Shown: piece after piece, positions 7,502 through 14,835 of the stretch | How positions within the stretch are numbered: the stretch's first letter is position 1 | Layout of the letters: each line of letters begins with the position of its first letter | Assembly: GCA_041660205.1 (NCBI GenBank) | Contig: JBAZWT010000002.1 | Span: forward strand, 1 to 64,000 | Source: Candidatus Babeliales bacterium | GTDB taxonomy: Bacteria; Babelota; Babeliae; Babelales; Chromulinivoraceae | Length of the DNA stretch: 64,000 bases | Direction: 5' to 3' | Program-made: the position numbers and the translations under genes | Notes under the pieces: generated by a model | Database searches by the model: none | What the model saw: the letters and a program-made list of their open reading frames with translations, nothing else | Told to the model about the DNA's origin: nothing

Positions 7502-10023
7502 TGAACGAGCACGAAAAACATAAGGCAGGTTTAAACCTAGATCCTTCCGACTTCGCCCAGGCTTCGACGGACACGCAGGCTATGTATGACGAAAATGACA
7601 ATGATGAGTCTTTATCATCTCAGTCGCAATCAGAATTAAGAACATTGTTCAGCAATAATGATAATGCTGATACATACGCACAAACAATTCTTAATGATGT
7701 TCATCGTAGTCCTGAGGCAAAAGCTGCTTTTAATAATTTCGTGCAAGGTAGTTTAAATCAAGAGCAAAAATCAGCCGTCACGCCAAAAGACGGCTCATTT
7801 TTGGTAATCGCTGGAGCTGGATCAGGTAAAACACGTGTGATCACAGCACGTATCACAAACTTAATTTTAAATCATGGTGTTGAGCCTTCATCAATTATTG
7901 CTCTGACATTTACCAACAAAGCTGCTCAAGAAATGCAGCATCGTATTGAGCAATTTTTGCCAAACTTACGCACGAAACCAACAATTGCGACCTTTCATGC
8001 GTACTGTTTAAAACTACTCAAAAAAAATGCTGCCTTACTTCAAGCTCAACCATTTTCTGTCATCGATTCTGCAGATGGACAAAAACTGTTGCAATCAATC
8101 ATAAAAGATCGTGGACTGGATAAATTATTTAATCCAAAACAACTGCTTCCTCTTTTTTCTTCATACAAAATGGCTGACACACTTCACCAGGAATTACCAG
8201 TCTGGAATATGCATCACGCTCAGCAGTTCATGGAACTGTACAATGCGTACGAACAACAAAAAAAATTAAGCAGTTATTTAGATTTTGATGATCTTTTGTA
8301 TAAAACATTTCATCTTTTTGAAAGCAATCCACAATTTAAACAAGCACACATACAACGTCATCGTCATATCTTAGTTGATGAGTATCAAGATACAAACTTG
8401 ATTCAGCATGAACTTTTAAAGCAAATGACTCTACAAAACAATCAAATCGTTGTTGATTCGATATGTGCTGTGGGAGATGAAGATCAATCAATTTATTCAT
8501 GGCGCGGTGCAACAGTTAAAAACATTTTAGAGTTCAATCAAGAATTTAAAAATACTCAAACAGTTAAACTTGAACAAAATTATCGATCGACCCAGCAAAT
8601 TTTAAATATTGCAAACAGCATTATTAAAAACAACGTTGATAGAAATCACAAACAATTATGGTCTGCAAGCACAGAGCAGCACCAACCGCTACTGCTTGAA
8701 TGTCTTTCTGATTTACAAGAAGCATATTCCATTGCTCACTTGATTAATTTGATTGCAAAAAAAGAAAAGAAATCGTCGATTGCCATTTTATATCGAACGC
8801 ATTATCAATCGCGTATCATCGAAGAAGCTTTGATCAAAGAATCAATTGCCTACAAAATCATTGGCGGCATTCAATTCTATGAACGAAAAGAAATTAAAGA
8901 TTTGCTCGCATATTTGCGACTTTTAAAAAATCCTTTTGATCGAATTTCATTCTTCAGAGCTATTAACTGCCCTCTTCGAGGCCTTGGTGAAAAGTTTGAA
9001 GAAACATTTTTACAAACTTGGAATGAAAATCCATTTTCAACATTTCAAGAAGTTGCATCCATTGTGATCAATTGCGGACTTATTCCCATGAAGCAAATAG
9101 CATCAGTGCAAAGCTTTGTAAAATTGTTCAAAGCTGAATCGTTTGCAAAGTCTGAAGTCGAAAATTCAAGCTCGTCATCGCATGATGTAACAACTATGAA
9201 TGTTACCAGCACGCTTGAGCATTTTATCAAACAAACTCAGTACATTTCATACCTTCAAGAAAGTTTTGATAAAGCTGAAGCTGAAGTAAAACGAGAAAAC
9301 GTTGCTGAATTTTTACGAGCAGCAGAGTATTTTGATGAGCATACCGCAGCGGGTCTGTTACAATTTTTAGATGACATTTCACTCATGCAAGAACAGATCA
9401 AAAAAGATGACAGCTCTGTTGATCGCGTTAGCATGATGACACTGCACAGTGCAAAAGGTTTAGAATTTCCAACCGTCATTTTGGTAGGACTTGAAGAAGG
9501 GATTCTTCCAAGCAACCAATCAATCGGTCAAGAAAACGTGCAGGAAGAACGTCGATTATTTTACGTTGGAATCACACGAGCATGCCAAAAGTTACTCATT
9601 ACACATAGCAAATTTCGCAACGTGTATGGAAAAATGGACCAACAGCGTCCATCCAGATTCCTTAGTGAAATACCACAACACCTTATGATTCAACAAGAAG
9701 CTGCTCACTGGAGCAGATCAAGTTTTTCAACCTTTTTTGAAGACTGGATTGGAAATAGAAAAGCTCCAAAGGATCAACCTGTGTATCAACCTCGTACACC
9801 GCAAACGACTACTGCTGCATCAGTAGTAAACAATAATACTGCAACTCAAACACCTTCTGCTAAGCAACTGCATATTCGTCGTTTACAAGCAGTTAAGCAT
9901 GCAACTTTTGGACTCGGAATAGCACACCATGTGGAACAAAAAGGCGATAAAACTTTTGTGACCGTTCACTTCACGCATCACGGCACAAAAAAAATCGATG
10001 GTTCGTTTTTACAAATCATATAA
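7501..10023 (+). CDS. ATP-dependent DNA helicase, UvrD/PcrA family
   Basis: Superfamily 1A helicase motifs in order: NQEQKSAV (Q motif, ~85), AGAGSGKT (Walker A, ~102-109), LTFTNKAA, TFHAYC, DEYQD (~293), GDEDQSIYSWRGA, QNYRS, MMTLHSAKGLEF and EERRLFYVGITRA. The last ~45 residues (VKHATFGLGIA...) match the C-terminal Tudor-like, RNA-polymerase-contacting domain of PcrA/UvrD. The ~80-residue N-terminal extension before motif Q is unusual, and part of it (DPSDFAQASTDTQAM) is encoded by a GC-rich repeat found elsewhere in the window. Role: excision repair and replication conflict resolution. Whether to call it uvrD or pcrA cannot be decided here. Confidence 0.93.
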   Translation: MNEHEKHKAGLNLDPSDFAQASTDTQAMYDENDNDESLSSQSQSELRTLFSNNDNADTYAQTILNDVHRSPEAKAAFNNFVQGSLNQEQKSAVTPKDGSFLVIAGAGSGKTRVITARITNLILNHGVEPSSIIALTFTNKAAQEMQHRIEQFLPNLRTKPTIATFHAYCLKLLKKNAALLQAQPFSVIDSADGQKLLQSIIKDRGLDKLFNPKQLLPLFSSYKMADTLHQELPVWNMHHAQQFMELYNAYEQQKKLSSYLDFDDLLYKTFHLFESNPQFKQAHIQRHRHILVDEYQDTNLIQHELLKQMTLQNNQIVVDSICAVGDEDQSIYSWRGATVKNILEFNQEFKNTQTVKLEQNYRSTQQILNIANSIIKNNVDRNHKQLWSASTEQHQPLLLECLSDLQEAYSIAHLINLIAKKEKKSSIAILYRTHYQSRIIEEALIKESIAYKIIGGIQFYERKEIKDLLAYLRLLKNPFDRISFFRAINCPLRGLGEKFEETFLQTWNENPFSTFQEVASIVINCGLIPMKQIASVQSFVKLFKAESFAKSEVENSSSSSHDVTTMNVTSTLEHFIKQTQYISYLQESFDKAEAEVKRENVAEFLRAAEYFDEHTAAGLLQFLDDISLMQEQIKKDDSSVDRVSMMTLHSAKGLEFPTVILVGLEEGILPSNQSIGQENVQEERRLFYVGITRACQKLLITHSKFRNVYGKMDQQRPSRFLSEIPQHLMIQQEAAHWSRSSFSTFFEDWIGNRKAPKDQPVYQPRTPQTTTAASVVNNNTATQTPSAKQLHIRRLQAVKHATFGLGIAHHVEQKGDKTFVTVHFTHHGTKKIDGSFLQII
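7537..7584 (-). repeat. GC-rich dispersed repeat, copy inside the helicase gene
   Basis: A GC-rich island of ~48 bases in AT-rich coding DNA. Read on the plus strand it aligns by eye with the copy in the NYN gene (both begin CT(A/G)GATCCTTC and share GACACG), and its middle (TTCGCC-AGGCTTC) aligns with the copy beside tRNA-Tyr. It is translated in frame in the N-terminal extension of the helicase. Confidence 0.45.
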
Positions 10024-10051
10024 AATTCATTTTTAAATTTTGTTTATAAAA

Positions 10052-10093
10052 AAATTAGAGAGCTCCTATTTTATCGCAAGAGCTCTCTAATTT
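10052..10093. terminator. Bidirectional terminator between convergent genes
   Basis: A 14-bp stem (AAATTAGAGAGCTC with its complement) around a 14-base loop, with A/T tracts on both sides, between the helicase gene and the convergent secreted-protein gene. The loop and stem closely resemble a second hairpin at 11673-11700. Confidence 0.75.
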
Positions 10094-10102
10094 CATTTTA
10101 AT

Positions 10103-10921
10103 TTATAAAGTAGTTGCATTATACATACGCTGTATCCCAGACCCTTTAAATATACCTGACTGAGAGTCTCTTGCTAATTTTGGACCTTTTTGTTCTGCTT
10201 TTGGATCTGATTGTGCAGCAAATCTTTGAGCACCAGATCCATATTTATAATCCCTAAGAACTTTTTCCATTTTTTCTATACCTTGTAAACCATGATTTCT
10301 GATCTCAAGAGTATTTTGATCATTATCTATAAAACTTTGAGATAATTTTGCCAGCTCGGCGTACATAGGCCGATTCATATAATAATTTTTAATAAATTGA
10401 TCCATATGAGCAGACATATCAATCAATGCTTGTTGTGCATTTTCATCAGTTGGACTGCTTACAAAGTCTTTATGAGCTCGACTATATTTATCTAAAAGTG
10501 GTGAAAAAAAGTTTAAGACTTGAGAGTCTACATTAGTTTGCAACCATCTTTCATGTTGATGATATTTTTGTAAAAAATCTTTAAAAAGATTTGGAGCTTC
10601 TTGTACTTGTTCTTGCTCTGCAGCTCTAGACCACCATGATGGTCGCAGTGTCATAAACCGTTTCATGGTCCATGGTGCAGCAGATAATACAGCTGATGAA
10701 TCCTGCATTTCTGCTTGAACTTGACTAGCTGCAGCAGAATTTACCGTTGCTTGTGGCACTTGCACAGGTTGTACCTGTTGTTGACCATAACTAAATCCTT
10801 TAGTCGTCCATGATGATGGCTTACTTGATAAAGTAACCCCAGTTGTTCTCATCGCAAATATAGATGAGTGGAACAGTGCACTCAAGCACAGTATCTGAAT
10901 GTACATTTTGTAATTATTCAT
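10103..10921 (-). CDS. Secreted protein of unknown function
   Basis: The N-terminus MNNYKMYIQILCLSALFHSS-IFA is a clear Sec signal, with cleavage probably after IFA. The mature protein has a Gln/Val/Ser/Ala-rich low-complexity region (about 48-85), then a mostly helical part with conserved-looking Trp residues (PWTMKRFM, RPSWWSR, ERWLQTN). No domain is recognised. It follows a smaller membrane-anchored protein gene on the same strand with a short gap, so the two may be co-transcribed and could act together in the envelope or outside the cell. Confidence 0.55.
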   Translation of the reverse strand: MNNYKMYIQILCLSALFHSSIFAMRTTGVTLSSKPSSWTTKGFSYGQQQVQPVQVPQATVNSAAASQVQAEMQDSSAVLSAAPWTMKRFMTLRPSWWSRAAEQEQVQEAPNLFKDFLQKYHQHERWLQTNVDSQVLNFFSPLLDKYSRAHKDFVSSPTDENAQQALIDMSAHMDQFIKNYYMNRPMYAELAKLSQSFIDNDQNTLEIRNHGLQGIEKMEKVLRDYKYGSGAQRFAAQSDPKAEQKGPKLARDSQSGIFKGSGIQRMYNATTL

Positions 10922-10954
10922 GAAACTTCTCCCCCTACAAAAATAAATATTTTT

Positions 10955-11539
10955 CTAATCGATATCATCAAATGCAAATGGATGCTGTATAAAATCCTGT
11001 AACTTTTTTGAAATCACAGGTATTTGGGCAACCAATGCACCAGCTGATGATTTTAAGCACTCAGGATTTTGCATCATTTCATCCATGTCAGAATTTTCGT
11101 CTAATACAAAATCAACACCAATTTTTTTACCATTGCTCAGCACAACACCATCACCAGGAACTATAAAACAGCCTGTTTTCGTTTGTAATATTTGATACAC
11201 CTGCTGATTAATTGTTGGGTTTTCTTTCAAATATGGACCTTTCCATTGACTAGAAAAGCCAAGACTCATAGCACCTACTTCAGGGCCAACAAACTGCTTA
11301 ACTGTTAAAAAATCGATATTATTTTTGCTGTGAGCAAAGCTCACAATGCTACAGTCGTTATGTATCTGCTTAAATATTTTTTGAAGCATCATAACATCTT
11401 GATGAATAATAGTATCAGTTGACTGCGTACCATAACGCCAATAGATCGAGATGGACGCTATAAAAAGAAGACCGAAAATGAGCATTGAAACTGTCGGCAA
11501 AAATTTACTTTTATCTTTAGAAAATTTGATTTTATTCAT
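10955..11539 (-). CDS. Membrane-anchored protein, possibly pseudopilin-like
   Basis: A basic N-terminus (NKIKFSKDKSKF) leads into one hydrophobic segment at about 17-33 and then a soluble domain. The segments QWKGPYLKENP, TGCFIVPGDGVVLSNGKK and VDF recall the C-terminal half of type II secretion/type IV pilin-like proteins, but the classic prepilin cleavage site is absent. The pseudopilin reading is therefore weak. It starts the same-strand pair with the secreted protein downstream. Otherwise unknown. Confidence 0.45.
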   Translation of the reverse strand: MNKIKFSKDKSKFLPTVSMLIFGLLFIASISIYWRYGTQSTDTIIHQDVMMLQKIFKQIHNDCSIVSFAHSKNNIDFLTVKQFVGPEVGAMSLGFSSQWKGPYLKENPTINQQVYQILQTKTGCFIVPGDGVVLSNGKKIGVDFVLDENSDMDEMMQNPECLKSSAGALVAQIPVISKKLQDFIQHPFAFDDID

Positions 11540-11590
11540 GATATACCCCGATATAGAACCCCTAATTCTATAAAGAGTGTATAAAAAATT

Positions 11591-11616
11591 GGCTTTAAAA
11601 AGGAAGAGTTAGATGA
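11591..11616 (+). repeat. Direct repeat flanking the toxin-antitoxin pair (left copy)
   Basis: GGCTTTAAAAAGGAAGAG followed by TTAGATGA; 24 of 26 positions match the copy on the other side of the pair. Confidence 0.6.
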
Positions 11617-11672
11617 AAAAAGCTGATTTAATAGGAAATTTCACGATCACAAGCACAGCTTTACATGAGAAA

Positions 11673-11700
11673 AGAGCTCCTGTTGTAAGGCAAGAGCTCT
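11673..11700. terminator. Hairpin downstream of the toxin gene
   Basis: AGAGCTC pairs with its complement around a 14-base loop; TTTTCTC follows on the minus strand. Loop and stem are nearly the same as in the terminator at 10052-10093 (GAGCTCCT...GCAAGAGCTCTC), so this looks like a duplicated terminator. Confidence 0.5.
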
Positions 11701-11716
11701 CATTTAAAAGCTAAAT

Positions 11717-12016
11717 TTAAGGATGTGGAATGATTAAAAGAATAGTGATTTCGCCTTTGTCTGGACCGTAGCACCAAAAGATTCTGTAAGCTCCAGCTGT
11801 TTTTTGCTGAGCGTACGATTCAAAAACCTTTTCACCCTTTGGCCCTTTAAAATTATGGTACTCATGAGTGTTTAGCGAAGGATGCCTAAGATTCATTTCC
11901 ATCAACTTCAAAGTTTTTACTACATCTTTTAATATGCGTTTTTTTGAAGCATCGGTTTTCAACTCTATGAGAGAATCAGCAGCATCATCAGATAAAATCA
12001 ATTCAAAAGTAATCAC
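11717..12016 (-). CDS. RelE/ParE-like toxin
   Basis: A 99-residue protein with the RelE-fold pattern: ELILSDDAADSLIEL at the start, a helical KRILKDVVKTLKLM segment, then strands with the basic EYHNFKGPKGEKVFESY and YRIFWCY motifs typical of RelE/HigB-type mRNA interferases. It begins at GTG overlapping the stop codon of the antitoxin gene (TAGTG), so the two are translationally coupled with the antitoxin made first. Family members cut mRNA at the ribosome; ParE-like gyrase inhibition is the alternative. Confidence 0.7.
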   Translation of the reverse strand: MITFELILSDDAADSLIELKTDASKKRILKDVVKTLKLMEMNLRHPSLNTHEYHNFKGPKGEKVFESYAQQKTAGAYRIFWCYGPDKGEITILLIIPHP

Positions 12017-12282
12017 TATTTTATCTTCAAGGTTTTTTTAAACTCACTAAATTTTATAGTTGGTTTTTCTTCTAAAGATTTTTTCAAACGCTTTAATATT
12101 TCTGTATTCTTTGGATCAAGCATCCATTGTTCGCGTTCTGAAACTTGCTGAACAGGCTCAAGAACAATGTTACCATCTTTTTGATAGATCTTATAAATTT
12201 GATCTAACTCATTGCTCATCTTTTTAGGAATCGTAATACGATTACGAGAATCTACTTTTACTATGTCTTGTTTCTTTTTCAT
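12016..12282 (-). CDS. AbrB/SpoVT-type antitoxin
   Basis: Residues ~5-45 show the swapped-hairpin AbrB pattern: VKVDSRNRITIPKKM then LDQIYKIYQKDGNIVLEP. The C-terminal half (EQWMLDPKNTEILKRLKKSL...) is the helical part that would bind the toxin. A strong ribosome site (GAGGAAG) precedes the ATG. Antitoxins of this family bind an operator in their own promoter; an inverted repeat (TGGTTT...AAACCA) lies just upstream at 12303-12323. Pairing an AbrB-type antitoxin with a RelE-type toxin is a known mix-and-match arrangement. Confidence 0.75.
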   Translation of the reverse strand: MKKKQDIVKVDSRNRITIPKKMSNELDQIYKIYQKDGNIVLEPVQQVSEREQWMLDPKNTEILKRLKKSLEEKPTIKFSEFKKTLKIK

Positions 12283-12302
12283 GATGATTTCTTCCTCATG
12301 AT

Positions 12303-12323
12303 TGGTTTTACTTATTTAAACCA
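12303..12323 (-). promoter_or_regulatory. Possible operator of the toxin-antitoxin operon
   Basis: TGGTTT and AAACCA flank a 9-base A/T spacer directly upstream of the antitoxin ribosome site, where an autoregulatory AbrB-type operator would be expected. Based on position and symmetry only. Confidence 0.3.
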
Positions 12324-12424
12324 AAAGATACCACAATTGGGCAAATGGGTAAACGGTTTGGTTGAAATATTAATTAATGATTGTTTTCATCACCTTTCTG
12401 GCTGGTTTTACTCTTACAGAAAGT

Positions 12425-12450
12425 GGCCTTAAAAAAGAAGAGTTAGATGA
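12425..12450 (+). repeat. Direct repeat flanking the toxin-antitoxin pair (right copy)
   Basis: GGCCTTAAAAAAGAAGAG followed by TTAGATGA; two mismatches to the left copy. A related fragment (CTTAAAAAAGAAGAG) also occurs near 52814. Confidence 0.6.
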
Positions 12451-12469
12451 TTTTTACTTCATCTAACTC
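12440..12469. terminator. Hairpin between the trpS 3' end and the TA promoter
   Basis: GAGTTAGATGA pairs perfectly with TCATCTAACTC around an 8-base T-rich loop. It lies downstream of trpS (minus strand) and contains the end of the right direct repeat. It may terminate trpS transcription, although the T tract is weak. Confidence 0.45.
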
Positions 12470-12503
12470 ACAAATCAATGTCAGGTATGACTGATTATGT
12501 CGT

Positions 12504-13505
12504 TTAATAATCAAGCATTAAAGCTTTTTTCACTTCTTGCATAGTCTGAGCACTCGCTTCCCGAGCCTTTGCAGTTCCAGCAAGCAGCATGCGCATCATT
12601 TCACCACGATCTTGGGCTAGCTCAGCTCTTCGAGTACGAATCGGGGTCAACATGGCATTCAGTACTTCAAATAAATATTTTTTAAGCACCACATCGCCAA
12701 GTCCGCCCTTTTGATAATGAGCTTTAAGTTCTTCAACCTTAGCTACGTCTGGATCAAATGCATCAAGGTACACAAAAACAACGTTACCTTCAACTTTGCC
12801 TGGATCACTGACATGTAAGTGACCTGGGTCAGTGTACATGCTCATAATACGTTTTTTAAGCGTGTCTTCATCGTCACCTAAAAAGATTGCATTGTTTAAA
12901 CTTTTACTCATTTTTGCTTGTCCATCAAGCCCTACCAACCGAGATACTTTAGGAATTAGTGCCTTTGCTTCAGGAAAAATATCTGTTTGATAGGTACGAT
13001 TAAAGCAGCGAATGATTTCATTAGTTTGTTCAATAACAGGAAGTTGATCTTCTCCGACAGGAATAATGGTACCTTTTACGATTGTAATGTCAGCAGCTTG
13101 GCTGACTGGGTACATTAAAAATCCAGCGGGTACAGACTCTCCAAATCCTTTTTGTTGAATTTCCGTTTTAACCGTTGGATTACGAAGCAATCGATTGACG
13201 GTTACCAAATTTAAATAAAACATGGTAAGTTCGGCAATTTCTGGAATCATCGATTGAATAAAAATTGTTGTTTTTGCAGGATCAATACCAACAGCCAAAT
13301 AATCTAAAGCGACTTCCATAACATTTTCACGAACTTTTGCCGGATTTGCAGAATTGTCAGTAAGCGCTTGAATATCTGCGATCATGACATATTGCTTGTA
13401 AATATCTTGCAAGCTAACACGGTTGAGAAGTGATCCAACATAATGTCCAATGTGCAGTGGACCGGTTGGTCTATCACCTGTAAGTACGATCTCTTGCTTT
13501 TTCAT
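12504..13505 (-). CDS. trpS: Tryptophanyl-tRNA synthetase
   Basis: The start at MKKQEIVLTGDRPTGPLHIG has AGGAA upstream; the longer open frame is not needed. GPLHIGHYVG is the class I HIGH motif, and AKMSKSLNNAI is the KMSKS loop. GEDQLPVIEQTNEI is the tryptophan/dimer region typical of TrpS. The 333 residues are the usual length. It charges tRNA-Trp, whose gene is present at 31910-31985. It is divergent from the cdaA-like cluster, with a short shared promoter region. Confidence 0.95.
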   Translation of the reverse strand: MKKQEIVLTGDRPTGPLHIGHYVGSLLNRVSLQDIYKQYVMIADIQALTDNSANPAKVRENVMEVALDYLAVGIDPAKTTIFIQSMIPEIAELTMFYLNLVTVNRLLRNPTVKTEIQQKGFGESVPAGFLMYPVSQAADITIVKGTIIPVGEDQLPVIEQTNEIIRCFNRTYQTDIFPEAKALIPKVSRLVGLDGQAKMSKSLNNAIFLGDDEDTLKKRIMSMYTDPGHLHVSDPGKVEGNVVFVYLDAFDPDVAKVEELKAHYQKGGLGDVVLKKYLFEVLNAMLTPIRTRRAELAQDRGEMMRMLLAGTAKAREASAQTMQEVKKALMLDY

Positions 13506-13577
13506 GAGGTTCCTTTTAGATTCAAAAATATCAAATTTTATAATAAATATATGATACAACCAAAAAAGGAAAAATGA

Positions 13578-14480
13578 ATGCTCGCTTTCTACCCCTTTCA
13601 TTATCTTTTTGATTTTTGTGCTCAGCAATTAGGCCTGTACTCCTATCAAAATTATATCGAATTATCTTTGTTTATCTTTGTTACCTATAAATCTTTTGCA
13701 TGGTTGAAAAGCGATCATACAAAACCACTGCTGCTCTACTCCTACGGCTATTTTGCATTACTTTTTACCAGTTATTATCTTTCGTGCAGTATTCTTTTTT
13801 ACACCATGCTTTTATTTTCTCCAGCATTAGTTGTTTTTTGCATTGTTGTTCATCAAAAACAAATTCAGAAAAACTTTGTGGTTAGTTCTAGCAAGCACAT
13901 CACTCCTCAAACAATTCCCAATAAAAATTGGCTCGAAATTCTAACCCGATCTTGTCTTGTAGCTTCATATCAAAAAAAACAAATTATGTGCATTGTGCAG
14001 CGAGCAGATCATCTTGACACCCTTCTGCATGCGCCATACATGTTGCAGCTGCCAATTCAACAAGAAATTACCGACCTGCTACTTTCAAGCACTGCTCTAA
14101 GTAACCCAACTATTTTATGGGTACAACGCTCAGGAGTTGTCCATAGCGTTAACGTAACGTGGCAAAAAAACCTGACACAGGAATTACTTTTGTTAAACGA
14201 ACAAGATATTGTTACGCAAAATTATGAAGCTGCAACTCTGCTTACAAAAAAAACTGATGCTTTTATTTTCCTCATCAACGCTTCTAGCAATCAACATGCA
14301 CTTTGGTATCAAGGAAAATGCTTGCAAGCCGTAACAATTGACCAACTACTCAAATGCGGCAAAGAAATTATGCACGATAGACAGCACCCTTTAACTCATG
14401 ACAAAAAAGGAACTATGTATGATCAAAAATACAATACCCCAAAACATGATAGCTCTCACAGCACACCCCCACTTCACTAA
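13578..14480 (+). CDS. CdaA-like membrane protein with degenerate diadenylate cyclase domain
   Basis: The layout is that of CdaA/DacA: N-terminal membrane helices (about 1-95), then a DAC-like domain (about 117-250). By eye, residues 118-195 align with CdaA through the ALIVIER-like IMCIVQR, the helix before the active site, and the VVHSVNV strand. However, the catalytic DGA position reads NPT (176-178) and the RHR position reads NYE (215-217). An active c-di-AMP synthase needs both motifs, so this is predicted to be a pseudoenzyme. The assignment is supported by the cdaR-like and glmM genes directly downstream, the known cdaA-cdaR-glmM order. A C-terminal tail of ~45 residues is polar. Confidence 0.65.
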   Translation: MLAFYPFHYLFDFCAQQLGLYSYQNYIELSLFIFVTYKSFAWLKSDHTKPLLLYSYGYFALLFTSYYLSCSILFYTMLLFSPALVVFCIVVHQKQIQKNFVVSSSKHITPQTIPNKNWLEILTRSCLVASYQKKQIMCIVQRADHLDTLLHAPYMLQLPIQQEITDLLLSSTALSNPTILWVQRSGVVHSVNVTWQKNLTQELLLLNEQDIVTQNYEAATLLTKKTDAFIFLINASSNQHALWYQGKCLQAVTIDQLLKCGKEIMHDRQHPLTHDKKGTMYDQKYNTPKHDSSHSTPPLH

Positions 14481-14835
14481 AGTTTCATCAGTTTTCATTG
14501 GGTACATGCTTTGGTTTTTTGTTTCACAATATCAATGGACAACCATTGATCAAAACGTACCGCTCTGTTTTTACCAAAGTGAGCAGCAGTCATCACGAAC
14601 TATTTTGGCACCAGACAACGTTATGATAAAAATTTCTGGACCTCGTAAAGAGATCTATCAATTTGATCCATTGCAAAGTGCAGTTCACATCGATGCATCA
14701 AGTTTTGATGATGGCAATCATGAAATTCAGCTCAGCAGGGAAAATCTTTTCTTACCAGACTCTGTAAAACTGATAGACTTAATACCATCCCATATATCCA
14801 TACAAATATCAGGTAAAGATCGGAATCATGAATAA
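14419..14835 (+). CDS. CdaR/YbbR-like protein, single domain
   Basis: The start at MIKNTIPQ is chosen for AAAAGGAAC upstream; the open frame extends seven codons further into the previous gene. A membrane helix (about 22-38, VFIGYMLWFFVSQ) is followed by one extracytoplasmic YbbR-type domain with NVPLCFY, VMIKISGPRKEI and HEIQLSRENLFLPDSVKL. Bacillus CdaR has several such repeats, so this is a minimal form. CdaR modulates CdaA and is encoded between cdaA and glmM, as here. It overlaps both neighbours, supporting one transcript. Confidence 0.65.
   Translation: MIKNTIPQNMIALTAHPHFTKVSSVFIGYMLWFFVSQYQWTTIDQNVPLCFYQSEQQSSRTILAPDNVMIKISGPRKEIYQFDPLQSAVHIDASSFDDGNHEIQLSRENLFLPDSVKLIDLIPSHISIQISGKDRNHE

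Noticed and set aside
10955..11539. Firm call as a type II secretion pseudopilin
   Set aside because: No prepilin peptidase motif and no neighbouring secretion genes; kept only as a weak possibility.
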